This document shows, in pieces, positions 35,076 through 50,872 of a stretch of 64,000 nt of DNA (its first letter is position 1; every line of letters begins with the position of its first letter). The notes below the pieces were generated by a model. That model saw nothing but the letters and a program-made list of their open reading frames with translations, was not told the origin of the DNA and did not search any database. The DNA is taken from the NCBI RefSeq assembly GCF_021134715.1, contig NC_060026.1, positions 10,593,001 through 10,657,000 of the forward strand. Reading direction: 5' to 3'. Source of the DNA: Daphnia pulex. Lineage: Eukaryota > Arthropoda > Branchiopoda > Diplostraca > Daphniidae. The translations under genes and the position numbers were made by a program.

Positions 35076-36122
35076 TTTAAGCACATTGAAAAGTAAGACC
35101 TTCAATCAAATTCCAAACAAAGATTACGCCTTGTTTGAAATAGCGGCGAAAATCACTCTCTCTCTTTCGGTTAGTCTTCAAGTGTAGTCTGCTATCACTT
35201 AGGAGCCGCCTGGCGGTCAGATTCAGAAGGGGGAGGGTCGGAGGGAGAATAAACGGGAAACGGAGGATGGGCATGGGATACAGGCCTGCCTGAACAGGGT
35301 TATAATTTTCTAAAATCTGGTTTATTGAGTTCTAGTTTGCGGCTGGTTTGCGGTTTCCTTTTTTTTAACAAACAACAACATAAAAATAATTATAAACTAA
35401 ATATATATGTATGTTGGGTTGGTTGAGGATTTATATAAGGATGCCACTTCACTAACTACAAAGTTTTCAAACTAAGAACAAACAATTTCATCTGTATAAG
35501 CCAAAGGCTTACATTCACATCTGTATTGATGTCTTCATCCACAGTGGTCTAAGAATAGCACATAAACAAGTAGAAAGCAATCAACAGTCACAGGAAAAAT
35601 ACCGATTTTACATAAACACACAAACAGGCTTACGGTACGTTACATTCGGGAAAAAAGGGTGGGTATACAGAAATACCAATATATACCTACTCTTTAGAGT
35701 GGCAATCATGGTCAATCAAATTGTTACCAATCAAAGACAGTTCTTCTCAAACTACAGTATAAACAATTGGAGAAAATAAAGGTGGTTTGAGAAAGACACG
35801 ATATTTCAAAGACGTGAACAAGAGGGGCCGTTTAAAAAAGAGGGACATTGGCAGGTCAGTACTCTGTACGGCGAAAGTCGTCAAGGAATCACAGCAGATA
35901 TTGTTTTCATAGTATAAATGAGAGTCAAGGTGGACGAAGATTCAAAGTAAACTAACCGATACAAATACGAATTCAATAACTCACTCATCCATCAGCAATT
36001 ATCATGTCTTAAAAAACCACATAGTTAATACACTCATCTGAAACGATTCAAGGTGAGAAGAGAGAAAAACTTAATACAGCAAAGCGAAACGAATACGGGA
36101 AGAAGCTGAGGGTTGATCACCA
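35076..36122. other. Intergenic DNA, probably including the DCUN1D3 3' UTR
   Basis: No coding motif. The segment next to 36123 lies downstream of DCUN1D3 on the minus strand and is likely its 3' UTR. The segment next to 35075 is the RAD51AP1 upstream region. Confidence 0.4.
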
Positions 36123-37366
36123 TCAGTGTAGTTCTTCCTTGGCGTGCAGCACATTTTGGTTGGCTCGATCATTGGCCCATTCAACGAAATCGTCAAAAAG
36201 GCTAGGCCAAGCTTCTGTGTCGTCGTAGCGGGAAAGATCATTTCCCACAGCGTCCACTAAGTGTAGAAACATGCACCATGTATCCCTGAAGAAGAGAATT
36301 TAAATTTAAATTGCATTGAAATGCCCAACTGTTGGTGATTTGTACCTGGGTATAGCTCGAACAGGTGGAGGAGACTGTTCAAGAAATTCGATCCAACGAT
36401 CAAGGAGAGGGACGGGTCGATGAGTAAATACAAGCCGCCAAAGTGAAACGGCTACATCAACAGGCAAAGAGCGTTGACCACACTCTACATCCAGAGCGAA
36501 GCGAAACGCATAGCGGTAAACGTCACTGAAAACTTCGCTGTCCTCTACTTCTTTTACTAATTGTTCTAAGCTGAACTTGAGACTACGAGGCGAATCTGTT
36601 CCTAATAGTCGACATCCCTGGATAAATGATTACACATTAATTTCAATTTTTTAAATAAATTATTTGTTAGTGTTGTTACTTGTAAGAATTCATTCTTGCT
36701 GAGCTTGCCCATTTGAGCTGCATCGCACTTCCATGCAAATAAAAGAATACGAAAGTCGTCAGCCGCTAAATCCAAATCAGCACACAGATGAAGTATTCCA
36801 TCAGTGGTTATGGCATCTTCAATCCTGTCTTCAGTATTTCCACAGTAGCTTTCATAGAAGGCCACTAAATTGTTTTCTGACACTTCCACTGCACTAGTTC
36901 CATTCCCCATTCCACCAGTGCTTAATGCACCATTGATGGTATTGTTGTTTGTCTTCTTAATATCACCTGTTTGAGATGTAAAATTTAGTAAGTGTATGGG
37001 TGGCTTCATAACAAAGAAATGTTTATTCACCTGAGCTATTACTCCCTCTTCCAACCAGTGGTGGAATGAGCACATAAAAGGGCCTACGCATCTCCCCTTT
37101 AGAGTCTCTAGCGTCCAACCCACTTCCATTCACATATGTTTCAGAGCTGATGACCAGGTTAGAGTCCTCTAGCTCTTCCGATTGTGAAGGACGGTATGTA
37201 TCTGTGTGACCATGAAAAAGGATTGGGTTACACAAAGGTACATTATAAATTAAATTTTCAACTAACCAGAGTCTTCTAGTTTACTTGATGAAAGAGAATA
37301 ATTTCCAGGAGCAACGGATGATCTGGTATTCGCCTCACTTTTAACACAGGAGCAGCAATTCCCCAT
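36123..37366 (-). CDS. DCUN1D3: DCN1-like protein 3 (defective in cullin neddylation)
   Basis: A membrane-tethered member of the DCN1 family. It binds cullins and the NEDD8 E2 and promotes or modulates cullin neddylation. Exons: 37267-37366, 37031-37201, 36680-36966, 36346-36617 and 36123-36285 (330 residues; human DCUN1D3 is 304). The start MGNCCSCVKSEA is an N-myristoylation and palmitoylation signal, which sets DCUN1D3 apart from other DCN1 paralogues. Residues 30-120 are a low-complexity linker. The PONY domain follows: LVAFYESYCGNTEDRI, LCADLDLAADDFRILLFAWK, MGKLSKNEFLQGC, YRYAFRFALDVECGQRSLPV, then VAVSLWRLVFTHRP and WCMFLHLVDAVGNDLSRYD with WPSLFDDFVEWA. Its 5' end faces LSM3, 303 bp away. 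Confidence 0.95.
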
Positions 37367-37669
37367 GGATGGATTTCACAAACCCGAATCGCGCGCTATA
37401 GCCTCACAACTTCAATCCCTTCCCTTCGATTCACTTTTTCTTTTTAAATCGTAACTAGCACATCACCATTGAGCCCTGATCTCGTTTTACGTGAAAATCT
37501 CGTAAGATATAAAGCTACCCAATATATAAAGGAGAATCATGTAGAAAATGAAAGGAAAACCCTGGCACACAAAACACTTGTGGGGGGAGGGGGTGACGTT
37601 TAGTCCGAAGCACACAGGCATCACAAAGCCTCCTTGCGTCCGAAAAATACACTTTACACTAGATTCAAA
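37367..37669. promoter_or_regulatory. Bidirectional promoter region between DCUN1D3 and LSM3
   Basis: Only 303 bp separate the start codons of two divergently transcribed genes, so both core promoters and 5' UTRs must lie here. I see no strong TATA box for either. A G-rich run (GGGGGGAGGGGGTGACG near 37581) lies inside it. Confidence 0.6.
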
Positions 37670-38134
37670 ATGGCGGACGAAAACGAAACTTCAGTATGTA
37701 TACAACTCCACATTTTTTAAATTTTAAATTAATAATTCAAGCTTTCATATTGCCACTTTCATTTAGGCCCCTGTAATTACTGTGGAAGAGCCACTTGATT
37801 TGATTCGCCTAAGTCTCGATGAAAGAATTTACGTCAAAATGCGAAATGAACGAGAGTTGAGAGGCCGGCTACATGTAAGTCGAGCACATTAAATTGCTTT
37901 TTGCTATAAAATTGTGTTCCCAAAATATATTGTATTATTGTTTATGGTCCATAGGCATATGATCAACATTTGAACATGGTGCTAGGTGAGGTAGAAGAAA
38001 CAGTAACCACTGTTGAAATTGATGAAGAAACTTATGAAGAAGTTTACAGAACAACTAAACGCAACATTCCCATGCTCTTTGTACGTGGAGATGGTGTGAT
38101 TCTGGTCTCCCCTCCAATGAGGGGTTCAGTTTGA
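37670..38134 (+). CDS. LSM3: U6 snRNA-associated Sm-like protein LSm3
   Basis: A ring subunit of LSm2-8 (nuclear, binds the U6 snRNA 3' end) and LSm1-7 (cytoplasmic mRNA decay). Exons: 37670-37693, 37767-37874 and 37955-38134 (103 residues; the family usually has 102). The start [20 protein letters not shown] and the Sm1 motif ([20 protein letters not shown], then [15 protein letters not shown]) are characteristic. The Sm2 motif is [18 protein letters not shown]. No lesion. AATAAA lies near 38298. Confidence 0.97.
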
Positions 38135-38744
38135 CAAATTAACTCAAATTCTTTCATTGTTTTGAAATGTCAAAGGCTGAATACATTGCTTTCTGATTAT
38201 CTAATTAGACCACATGTGTCACTATCATTTAAGAATTCCCTAACTGTGTTTACAGTTATGATGCATTTAGGCTCTTTAATGACATATGCCTTGCATAAAT
38301 AAAATATGTTAATTGTGTTAAAAACTTCATACAATAATTGGGTTAAAACTATGATAATATGATGATATGATACTACTTTTTTTTTAGAAAAGGAATGTTA
38401 GAGTTAAATATGGAATGAGATTTTAAAAGATAAATAGAACAACGACTGTTCATAGTTTAAAACGTCTAGAATTAAAAATTTATAATAACAAAACAATTAA
38501 GAATTTAGACCTATATTTGATTTACACGGAAAAATTTGAAACTTTTTAGTCCAATCCAGACGGCTTTTCAGTAAACCAATGAAATTGCCCGAAACTGTTT
38601 TCTTCCAAAAAAACAAATGACAGTCTAGCATTTTAAGTCGTCTGCTCTTAGACACGGCTGCGACACGTGTTGTCCATCGTTAGCGTAAGTTAAAAGCGGT
38701 GTTACTTTTACATTTTCATTTTGACAATCGTTTGTGTGCTCAAC
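38135..38744. other. LSM3 3' UTR and NOC2L upstream region
   Basis: Spacer between two genes in the same direction. It contains an LSM3 polyadenylation signal near 38298 and AT-rich DNA. No further gene. Confidence 0.5.
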
Positions 38745-41737
38745 ATGAAGAAACAATCTAAAACCAATAGCAAATTTGTTGGGAAACCTAAAGGTGGACC
38801 TATCAAGAAACCAATCCAAAGCCAAACAAAAAAATTAAATGGTAACAATGTCGCCGTTGTTAAAGATCAGAAATGGGCGAAATTGAGCCTCGACGAGTTT
38901 ATTAACTCATCAGAAAGTGAAGACAACACTTCAAGCATTGACGAAGACTCCACAAAATCAGATGTAGAAGCTGGAGAAGAAATTGAAAGTGAAGTAGATG
39001 AGGAAGATGAAGAAGATGATGAAGATGATGAAATTGACGAAGAAGATGAAGATATGGATGAAGCAGATGAAGACGATGAAGAAATGGATGAAGCTGATGA
39101 AGATTCGGAAGATGAAAGTGGTGATGAATCAGATGACAATACAGCTGTGAAGAAACACAAGAAAACACTGGACAAACTAAAAAATACTGATCCAGAATTT
39201 TATCAGTTTCTGTCTGAAAATGATCGTGAATTGCTTGAGTTTGGCTCTAGCGACAGTGAAGATGATGAAAGAGGAGGGCAGCTCCATGAACTGCCTAAAC
39301 CCGAAGAATTAGAACTTGGCAGTGATGAGTCTGATTTTGAAGACAAAGAAAGTGCTGCCAAAAGACAAAAAAATGTCATTACACAGAGTATGGTTGATAA
39401 ATGGCAGCAAGAACTTCAAGATCCCAAGTAATTTCCATTTTATATTAGATATTTATTAAAAGTGATACTTATTCATTTCATTCTCTTTTAGATCTATAAA
39501 AACAATTGTTGACGTTGTGAGCGCTTTCCGAAGCGCTGTACACTCTGTCACTGAAGAGAAAGAAGGAGCAACCAGATTTGTTGTTCAAGGGAGTGCTGGT
39601 AATTTGTTATTAATTGTGAAGTTAACTATCTCTCACCATTTATTTCCTTTAATAGCCTTCAACGCAGTTGTCCGTTTGTGCATTGTTGATCTGATCCCAG
39701 CTTTGAAAAGAATTTTGAAGTCACCCGCTGATGAAAAGCTGAACTTAGAAAAATGCAAAAGTTGGACCAAACTCAGATTACATGTGAAATCTTATTTAGC
39801 TGATATCATACGGGTAAGGGGAAGAAAACGATGATGAAAGAACTAATCCGGTCAACTAACCCGTTTGTTTTTTCTATAACAGTTACTGGGATCTCTGACA
39901 GAATCTTCTCTTTTGTCGGTTATCCTTAAGCATATACATCAATTGATACCGTTTTACACAGCCTTTATAAAGTTATCGCGTGTACTATGCAAACGCTTGG
40001 TTACAGTTTGGTGTTCAGCCGAAGACACGATTCGAGTACTCGCTTTCTTGTCCATTTTACGGTTAGCTCGTACACTGCCAGGTCAACTGCTTGAACCGAT
40101 CATCAAAGGTATTTCTGCTTTCTTCTAATTTTGTTTCCCCTCTGATAACTATATTATTCTACTGAAATTTTAAAATAGCAATGTACCTAAGTTATGCTCG
40201 GAATTGCAAGTTTACTTCTCCTTCCACGTGGCCCGTCATTAACTTTATGCGTCGCTCTCTCGTGGAGCTAATGGCTCTTCAAGAAGCTCTAACCTACAAG
40301 CACGCATTTCTCTACATCCGCCAACTGGCAATCCATTTACGAAATGCAATTACTTCTAACAAAAAGGTTTATTACATTACTACACCGGACCGAATTGTCT
40401 TTTTACATTTTTGAATTTTGTTTTGCAGGATGCTATCTTGACTGTGTACAACTGGCAGTTCGTTCATTGTCTACATCTTTGGGGCGCATTGCTTGGTGCC
40501 CTTCCTGATAGTCAGTTGCTGAAACCTCTTTTGTATCCACTTGTTCAGGTGAGTTGAAAAGTTAGCGTTGTTGCAACTTATACTTGATGAATATTTGCTT
40601 GATTTAGATTGCGATTGGCACAATCAATCTAGTACCAACCGGGAAATATTACCCTCTAAGATTTCAAGTCGTCTCAATTTTAAACCAGCTCTCTGTAGAT
40701 ACGGGCACTTACATACCTGTCCTTTCATTTTTATTAGAGGTAAGCTTGGTTTATTGAACATTTGACAATTCCATTATTTCATTATAATTCAAATTTCTGA
40801 GCAGATTCTGCAAAATCACAAATTCGAGAAAAAGCCATCTAAGGTTTCCATGAAACCGCTTGAACTTAGTTGCGTCTTACGAGTATCCCAATCACAGATG
40901 GGTGAAAGCGGTTATAGAGACGCTATCATAGACTTGCTGTATGATCACTTACTGGAAACTTTGCAATGCCAGTCCCATTCCTCAGCTTTCCCTGAAATTG
41001 CCTTGCCTGTCATTTTGCAACTTAAGCAGTTCATCAAAAAGTGCACATTAGCCAACTTCACAAAAAAGATGAAGCAGTTAATGGAGAAAGTTCAGGAAAC
41101 ATCTCAATTCATCGAGAAGCAGCGTAGCCAAGTTCACTTTGATTTGGCAGACACCAAGGCCGTTCTAGCCCTCGAGAACCAGATTAAACAAAGCGGTACT
41201 CCACTCACCAACTACCACAACTCATGGAAAAAGATGAGAGACAGGGAATTGGCAATTAAGATTGCTAAAAAACCAGAGGTAATGAAATTATTTCAAGCTA
41301 TTTCCAGCATTTATTTAATGTTCTGTTGAATTTTGTAGAATGACAAAGAAGCCGGCATTCCAGTTATGAGGAAAACAGTCATTGGATCTAAACAGTCCAA
41401 TGAAAACGACAGTGATGATGACGGCGAATTTGACGAACTTTTCCCCTCTGACTTGTCAGAAGACGAAGACGACGAAAACCGCTTCTTACTTAAAGAGGAG
41501 AGAGAGTCGAAACCAAAAACAAAAAATCCAGAGGAATCCAAAAAACGCAAAGAGAAGGTACAGGTTGAAGAGCCTAAAAAGAAAGTGAAGACCAAGAAGA
41601 CAAAGACTGTGGAACCCACAGAGGAAGAAGAGGAAATTGCTGATGGTGAAGATATCGCTGATGAAGTAACGGACTTTAATATGTCTGATGAAAGCGAGCA
41701 TGAAGATGACGAAGAAGAAAGTGACGAAGACGAATGA
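38745..41737 (+). CDS. NOC2L: Nucleolar complex protein 2 homologue (NOC2-like)
   Basis: NOC2 pairs with NOC1 and NOC3 to mature and export pre-60S ribosomes. In vertebrates NOC2L (NIR) also binds histones and p53. Exons: 38745-39427, 39492-39598, 39656-39813, 39893 as first estimated but set to 39883 by phase, so 39883-40108, then 40179-40366, 40429-40548, 40608-40739, 40805-41278 and 41339-41737 (828 residues). It has a Lys-rich start ([17 protein letters not shown]) and a very acidic stretch of Asp/Glu at about residues 75-135. Conserved blocks are [88 protein letters not shown], then [19 protein letters not shown]. The tail is acidic ([20 protein letters not shown]). AATAAA lies near 41806. 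It converges on TFG. Confidence 0.95.
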
Positions 41738-41985
41738 ATTTAAAGCATTCTGCTGATTTGTTGTACTTTAATGCGTCACACGTTTGTCAATTGATTTCTG
41801 ATAACAATAAACCAACAGACAAAAAGCGGTTTTATAGTTGAGGTAATTTTAACAGCTTTTTATTGCCTTGAAGCATTGGGAGGATTTATGAAAAAGGCGC
41901 TATAGAATACAACAATTTTCAGTAATGAAAGATATAATTGAAAATATGAATTTTGGCTAATCCTTATTATCCCAATTGACGCTAT

Positions 41986-43370
41986 TTAATGGTACTGAGG
42001 TGGCTGCGGTCTGCTAGCATAAGGAGGTGCTGCTCCACCACGGCTATACGGATTAGTTGGAGTCGTTGCAGTTGGAGGATAGCCAGGATAATTAAATCCA
42101 CTTTGACCCTGGGCCAATGGTTGACCAAGTGTTTGCCCTTGCGATGGAACTGCTGGATTGTAGGCCTGTGTCTGCTGACTAGCACCGCCACTGTACTGGC
42201 CGACTGGAGCAGCTCCAGGTTGGCCTGGCGCTTGAGGTTGAGTTTGCTGTTGAGTCGATCCCTGTGGATTGTATGGCATCGGCTGGGCATACGGTTGCTG
42301 TTGAATTGGCTGAGAGCCGTAGCCTGCTTGAGGATAAGTAGTCGGTTGTTGAGCCGGCAAACTGTATCCAGTAGATGTTTGCGGTTGGAATCGTTGTGGC
42401 TGTTGCCCGTAAGCTGGAGAAGGATAAGGTGATCCGAGAGGCGGTTGTGTTGGCTGCATTTGATGGGGGTTATTGGACATTCCCTGCTGTTGAGGGAGTT
42501 GTTGACCTAATTGCTGCATCCCACCAACACTAGGAAGTTGTGGAGCCATGGGCTGTCCACTTGCAGCAGCAATTGCAGGCTGAGTTGGAGGATTTTGCTG
42601 TCTGGGTGCAGCAGTTGTACTCTCATTCTGAGATGTTTGTTCGACTCCAAAAGCTTCAGAAACCTTATCTGTTTCTTTTCCCATGTCATTCCTTTGTTGA
42701 TATGGATCAAACTCCTTTGCATGAATTGTAGCTGGTTTAACAACTGGCATTGTTTGCTTGTCAGATTCAGCATTGTGTATCAATGGGGAATCTCTACTTG
42801 GTGAATCTTGGGGACTTATGTCTAGCTGATCAAGCAAGTGAATAACTCGATCACGAATCCCAGATAACTCTTTCCTAATAGCCATAATGTTAGTTATTCC
42901 TTTAGTTTGCTTCTCTTCAACTGATGAATCACCAGGCTGACTATTCAGAAAGACAGTAAGCTTCAAAGTGCGACTACACTGTATGGCACTAGTTAAGTCA
43001 GAACTATCAAATATCGTAACCAAATCTCCATCTGCAAGAAAAGGATAAAAACATCAACATCATGAACAACATAAAAGAAAAGGTTCAGTAGTTAGTACCT
43101 TCATCTTTGTATTTCAATAATACTTCATCACTTGTTGACAATTTTCCCCTAAAGACCCGTTGCATCATCAAAACGAGTTCATCATAAGTAATGTCTTCAT
43201 TGTGAATCGGGATACGCCGAATGTCATCGTTCAGTTGCGCCTAAGAAATTTAATGGTTAAAGCAAACTATTTTTCTTGCAATTCAAATTATTTTTTACTA
43301 CCTTGATCACCAACTTTCCTCCTAGGTTCCACTGAGGATTGGTGCTTTCTTCAGAATTCATTTCACTCAT
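41986..43370 (-). CDS. TFG: TFG (Trk-fused gene) protein homologue
   Basis: TFG is a scaffold at ER exit sites that organises COPII carriers between ER and ERGIC. Exons: 43302-43370, 43099-43240 and 41986-43031 (418 residues; human is 400). The N-terminal PB1 domain (about 15-105) is highly conserved: [60 protein letters not shown], then [14 protein letters not shown] short coiled coil follows ([19 protein letters not shown]). The C-terminal two thirds are Pro/Gln/Tyr-rich and disordered ([18 protein letters not shown], ending [10 protein letters not shown]), as the family requires. A second in-frame ATG lies three codons downstream. The AATAAA (minus) near 41858 lies within 60 bp of the NOC2L poly(A) signal. 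Confidence 0.96.
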
Positions 43371-43706
43371 GGGGAAGAATAGCCTTTAGAACACCCGTCT
43401 TCCTCTGCTGTTCTAATCCAACACGGCAGTTTCTTTCAAGTGACAAACCACAGCTCTTTTACACACCTGAACACGTCACTTGTGAATCGTGACTGAACAG
43501 GGGGTAGGGTAAGCTTAATATAAAACATGAAAAACAACGTTGCCAGTAATGGTAAAAGCTTGTATTATTGCCACAATTTCTGTTACATCATTTCAGCAAG
43601 ATATTTGCTATGAAAAATCAAAATGTTAACATCGAATTCATTAGTTGACGTAACAATAATTTCATCACGATTTAGACCGAATTCAATTCATTTTAAATAT
43701 CGATGA

Positions 43707-47154
<3,448 letters not shown>

Positions 47155-47455
47155 ATTGATTTTTCAGAGATTTTTCAGAGTTCTAGACAGAGTGATCAGC
47201 ATATAGTCGAAGGTTATCAAAGTAAAGTCAATCGAAGTAATAAATATCTCAGATCAAAAATTAAATCTACGACCGGTAGTTTCAACTACGAACATTTTAA
47301 TCAGAGTGATTGATTTTTGAGAGATTTTCAGAGTTCTAGACAGAGTGATCAGCAGATAGTCGAAGGTTATCAAAGTAAAGTGAATCGAAATCATAAATAT
47401 CTCAGATACAAAAGTTAATCTACGACCAGTAGTTTCAACTACGAACTACGGCGTT
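47155..47455. repeat. Tandem duplication, period 152 bp
   Basis: Two head-to-tail units start GATTGATTTTT at 47155 and 47307. They share GAGTTCTAGACAGAGTGATC, AGTCGAAGGTTATCAAAGTA, ATAAATATCTCAGAT and AGTTTCAACTACGAAC with few differences. The array ends just before the first exon of the hnRNP Q/R-like copy at 47469, so it would be part of its promoter or 5' UTR. A matching pair is not visible beside the inverted copy at 17.5 kb. Confidence 0.85.
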
Positions 47456-47468
47456 TAGTTAGAAAAAA

Positions 47469-48799
47469 ATGGAGAACTCTGTATGTAGCCACTTAAAGAA
47501 ACACAGTCAAAAAGATGTAGGAATGCAATATGAATTTTGTGGTTCGATAATTGAGGATTATTATCAAGAAGTGTGAGTAGTTTTTATCAATTACTTACTT
47601 TTTTTACTTAGTTCTTAATTAATTATATTAATTTTAGTTTGCCAGAGCAAAAAACCATCCAGAAGATCCTGGATTATGTTGGCCGAACATACACAAAATG
47701 TATCCCAATTCTGGAGACGGAATCAGAAGAAAAAGAAGTCACCTCATGCAGCACGAAGGAAACTGTTGGAAATCAAGAACTTGATATAGTTCCTTCCTAC
47801 GTAGTCACAATAATGACCAATGCTCAAGCAACATTTGGAGGACCTTTCTCTGAATTGGATCGGTCCCCAACCACTTCAGTGTTATGAAGTAAGTTGGCCC
47901 AACCATTTTAATCGTTATTATTATTTAAAAATTTGTGTTCTCTCTAGGTTTTCTTTGTAAACGTTCCACTTGATGCAATGCTGGAAGAAATAATGCCTAT
48001 TTTTGAAGACTGTGGACCAATATGGAATGTAAGATTAATAATGGATCCATTGTCGACCCTCAGCCGAGGTTTTGGATACGTAAATTTCACCATGATGGAA
48101 GCCGTAGCCACAACAATCGAAATGGTATAATTAATGAATCAATTTTAAAGACGATTAATGATTATTTTTTTTGCATGCTCGTAGCTAAACGGATTGAGTT
48201 TCAAGGGAACTGGAGCGATGCAGGTCAATAAAAACTATGTTCAACTATCCTGACCCGGCACGTTTGCATAATTTTAATTCCCTTCATCAGGAGGCATTTT
48301 GAATGTCATTTCGGCGGAAACCAAGCCCAACTGGGGAGTTTGTCTCGTGGAATATGACTCGATCCAGTCCGCTGCTTTCGCAAAACAACAGCTTGGCACA
48401 ATCAAAGTGTTTGGTTCCGACATAATCGTCGATTGTGCCGATCCCAATGAAGCTAAAAAGAACAAGGTCGTTGACGGCGCAGCAAAGCGAAAAACAAAAA
48501 TCGATTCATCAAAGGTTAATTTATATTTAGATTATAATAGCATTTTTGCCAATTAATTTGTTTACTTTTTCTCGTACTTTTTTCAGATTAAGGTACTTCA
48601 TGTCGGAAATATTTCAAAAAGAAGCAGCATGGAACGTATAAAGCAATTGTTCGGAAAGCATGGCCCCATTCAGCTGGTCGAGAAGTTTGCTGACTACGCA
48701 TTTGTTCATTACGAAAACAGGGACGATGCCGCGAAGGCAGTAGAAGATCTAAATGGCCGCACAGTCGACGGGGCGAGTCTGACCGTGTCATTCAAGTAA
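47469..48799 (+). pseudogene. hnRNP Q/R (SYNCRIP/A1CF)-like gene copy, probably broken
   Basis: Exon-like blocks: 47469-47572 (MENSVCSHLKKHSQKDVG...), 47638-47888, 47948-48124 (RRM1: VFFVNVPLDAMLEEIMPIFE, RGFGYVNF), 48185-48223, 48291-48514 (second half of RRM2: NWGVCLVEYDS, IIVDCADPNEAKK) and 48587-48799 (RRM3: KVLHVGNISKRSS, DYAFVHYENRDDAAKAVEDL). In the second block one extra base near 47843-47846 throws the GGPPLTW-type linker out of frame and gives a TGA at the exon end. The first half of RRM2, present in the inverted copy, is eroded, and the 48223/48291 junction is out of phase. A shorter product starting downstream cannot be excluded. Introns closely match those of the 16-17 kb copy, so this is a DNA-level duplication. 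Confidence 0.78.
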
Positions 48800-49875
48800 T
48801 TGGACACAACTGGACGATATTGACAAGTGGATTTTTTCATATTATTTTTCTTTTTGCGTTACGCATCCCCTAAAATTGTTGATCTCATACATCGTACAAA
48901 TCTGTCTTAAAATTTTATGCTTTGTGGTGTTTTGGATAAATCTTACAACAACGTTTAAATGTAAATGACTCATCAGACTTTTAAAAAAAACTGAGTGTTT
49001 TTTGGTGTTGCACAACTTCTTGAACCTCCTGACAATTACTTTGATGAGGTTAGTTTACTTTAAGGAATTCATCAACAAGTTTAAGGAGCACCACAAAAAT
49101 TCAACAAATTCCAAGGCAGAGGAGTCCATGATGCTCGATTACTTATATATGGTCAACATAAACGCGGAGAAAGGTGAAAAACTGAAAAAGCATAATGTCT
49201 GTTAGTCAAGGGTTTCCCGTGACGTTCGGTGTGCGCTCACGAAAAAGTAGCAGAAAACAAGCGGGGAATATATAGGGAAGAAATAATAACTGCCAATAAA
49301 ACAAACCAAATAATCAAAAAGTGATCGGTTCAACCAAATTAATGCATAATCTTATTTAAAAAACCGAAAAATGCATTTTCTGTTCACATTTACTTAGTTA
49401 AAAACTCACAGATCCTCCCCAAATCTCTCTATTTAAAATTAGGCGCTTAGGATGCAGCGTTGCCATTTTCACAATTTACTGAAATTTCGTAAAATTTCTT
49501 ACACACCGACGTCTGTTGGCCCCAAGGCCCCAGATTATGACGTCTGTCTGTCGGAAATCAAATAAAGTTGATATCCCTCTATTTTTTAAGATATAGTTCA
49601 TATTTGCTAAACAAAATTGTGTATTTTTTTACCCTTCCCGCCGACTTCGGGATCGCGTCACGCTTGAACGCCCCGGCAGCCAGTCGACAGACGTGGCTTT
49701 TCGTGTGTGTCCTACCCCCCCTAACCATATTTTAGCCTCAAACCTTTTGCTAAATCATTGTCATGTTTTTGGGGCCCAGCTCCCAGACTATAATGTTTCC
49801 TTTGATATTTATTAATCCCGAGAACGGCACGCACCCCACACCCCATAGTATGGGGTTTCTGAAAAAATCCGCCGC
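48800..49875. other. No recognised gene
   Basis: AT-rich DNA downstream of the hnRNP-like copy. The frame at 49002-49205 has no recognised motif. Confidence 0.4.
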
Positions 49876-49966
49876 ATACATTTGGCGTTGGCTACGGAAA
49901 ATAAACTCAGGACAATACTCCAACCTCGGAGTACGTCCAGCTATTAAAAAAAAATACATTTGGCGT
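49876..49966 (+). mobile_element. Short poly(A) retroposon copy 2 with 13-bp target-site duplication
   Basis: ATACATTTGGCGT occurs at 49876-49888 and again at 49954-49966, exactly flanking a 65-bp insert (49889-49953). The insert has GGCTACGGAAAATAAACTC, GGACAATACTCCAACCTCGG, AGTACGTCCAGCT and an A-rich tail. The insert matches the body at 20784-20877. A 13-bp duplication with a 3' A tail is the mark of LINE-type target-primed insertion. The very short body suggests 5' truncation of a SINE. Confidence 0.85.
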
Positions 49967-50790
49967 AGCTCTCATTCGAGGCTCAAAAAAGGAAAGTTTG
50001 AATTAATTAAAAATAAGAGACGTGGGCCATAATATCGTACTCTGATAGGTATAGGTGGATTGTGTCATCAGACATCTCGTTTTTCTTTAGTTTACAACTA
50101 GTTAAGCTATACTAAATTTGAGAGAACTGTATAATATAGTGTAAAGAATAGATAACATTCACATCCAAATCACGGACACGGCTTCAAAAGACGTTTTTTA
50201 TGCTTTCAAACTTCAAAGTTAGTTTAATAAATTTGCCGCATACCCGTTTTCACGTATTGACAAACGAGAAACGATATCAAGCTGTTTTATTTTAAGGGTG
50301 ATATTTCTCGATATTCCTAATGGATAAATACAGAGATACTTAAATTATTCACTTCACGGAATATTAAAAGTAATGATATAACTTGGAGGACTCTGTGTGA
50401 AATTGGGCAGTACTTCACTGTAGGTCAAACAGCCCTTGGTCTTCACGGGTCTTCCGTAAATAAGGGGGATATAGGATATTTGTCACTAAACGTATATTCA
50501 TGAATGAAACCAACCATTAACTTTGTCTGTTACTAGCATTGCGAAAGCCTAACTTTGCTTGAAAATTAATGCATTTAAACACCTGAGCCCAAACACAAAG
50601 CCCTTTTGGCGGTTTGATTAAAAAATACAACCCCCAAGTATGCGCAAATATGGCCGACACAAATTCCCTCCTAAATAGTCCTCTCTTCCTCATGTCTCAC
50701 TTGAAAGAAATGCCATTATATAATTTTTATCTTACCCTTACTCTTCATTAGTTACGGTTTTTTACGCGCGTCCCGCGGGCTGTGAGAGCC

Positions 50791-50798
50791 TATATATT
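50791..50798 (+). promoter_or_regulatory. TATA box of the secreted repeat protein gene
   Basis: TATATATT lies 82 bp upstream of the start codon at 50873, with a possible initiator (GCAGCATTCGATT) about 20-30 bp downstream, the usual spacing. TATA-driven promoters are common for tissue-specific secreted products. Confidence 0.6.
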
Positions 50799-50872
50799 GT
50801 TCGGTACGCAGCATTCGATTAGCGACATTCTACCATTCACTCGTCGACGTCGGCAGCTGCTGTGCTGCAAAA

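Noticed and set aside
38867-39175. Ser-rich open frame on the minus strand
   Set aside because: It is the antisense of the acidic Asp/Glu stretch of NOC2L.
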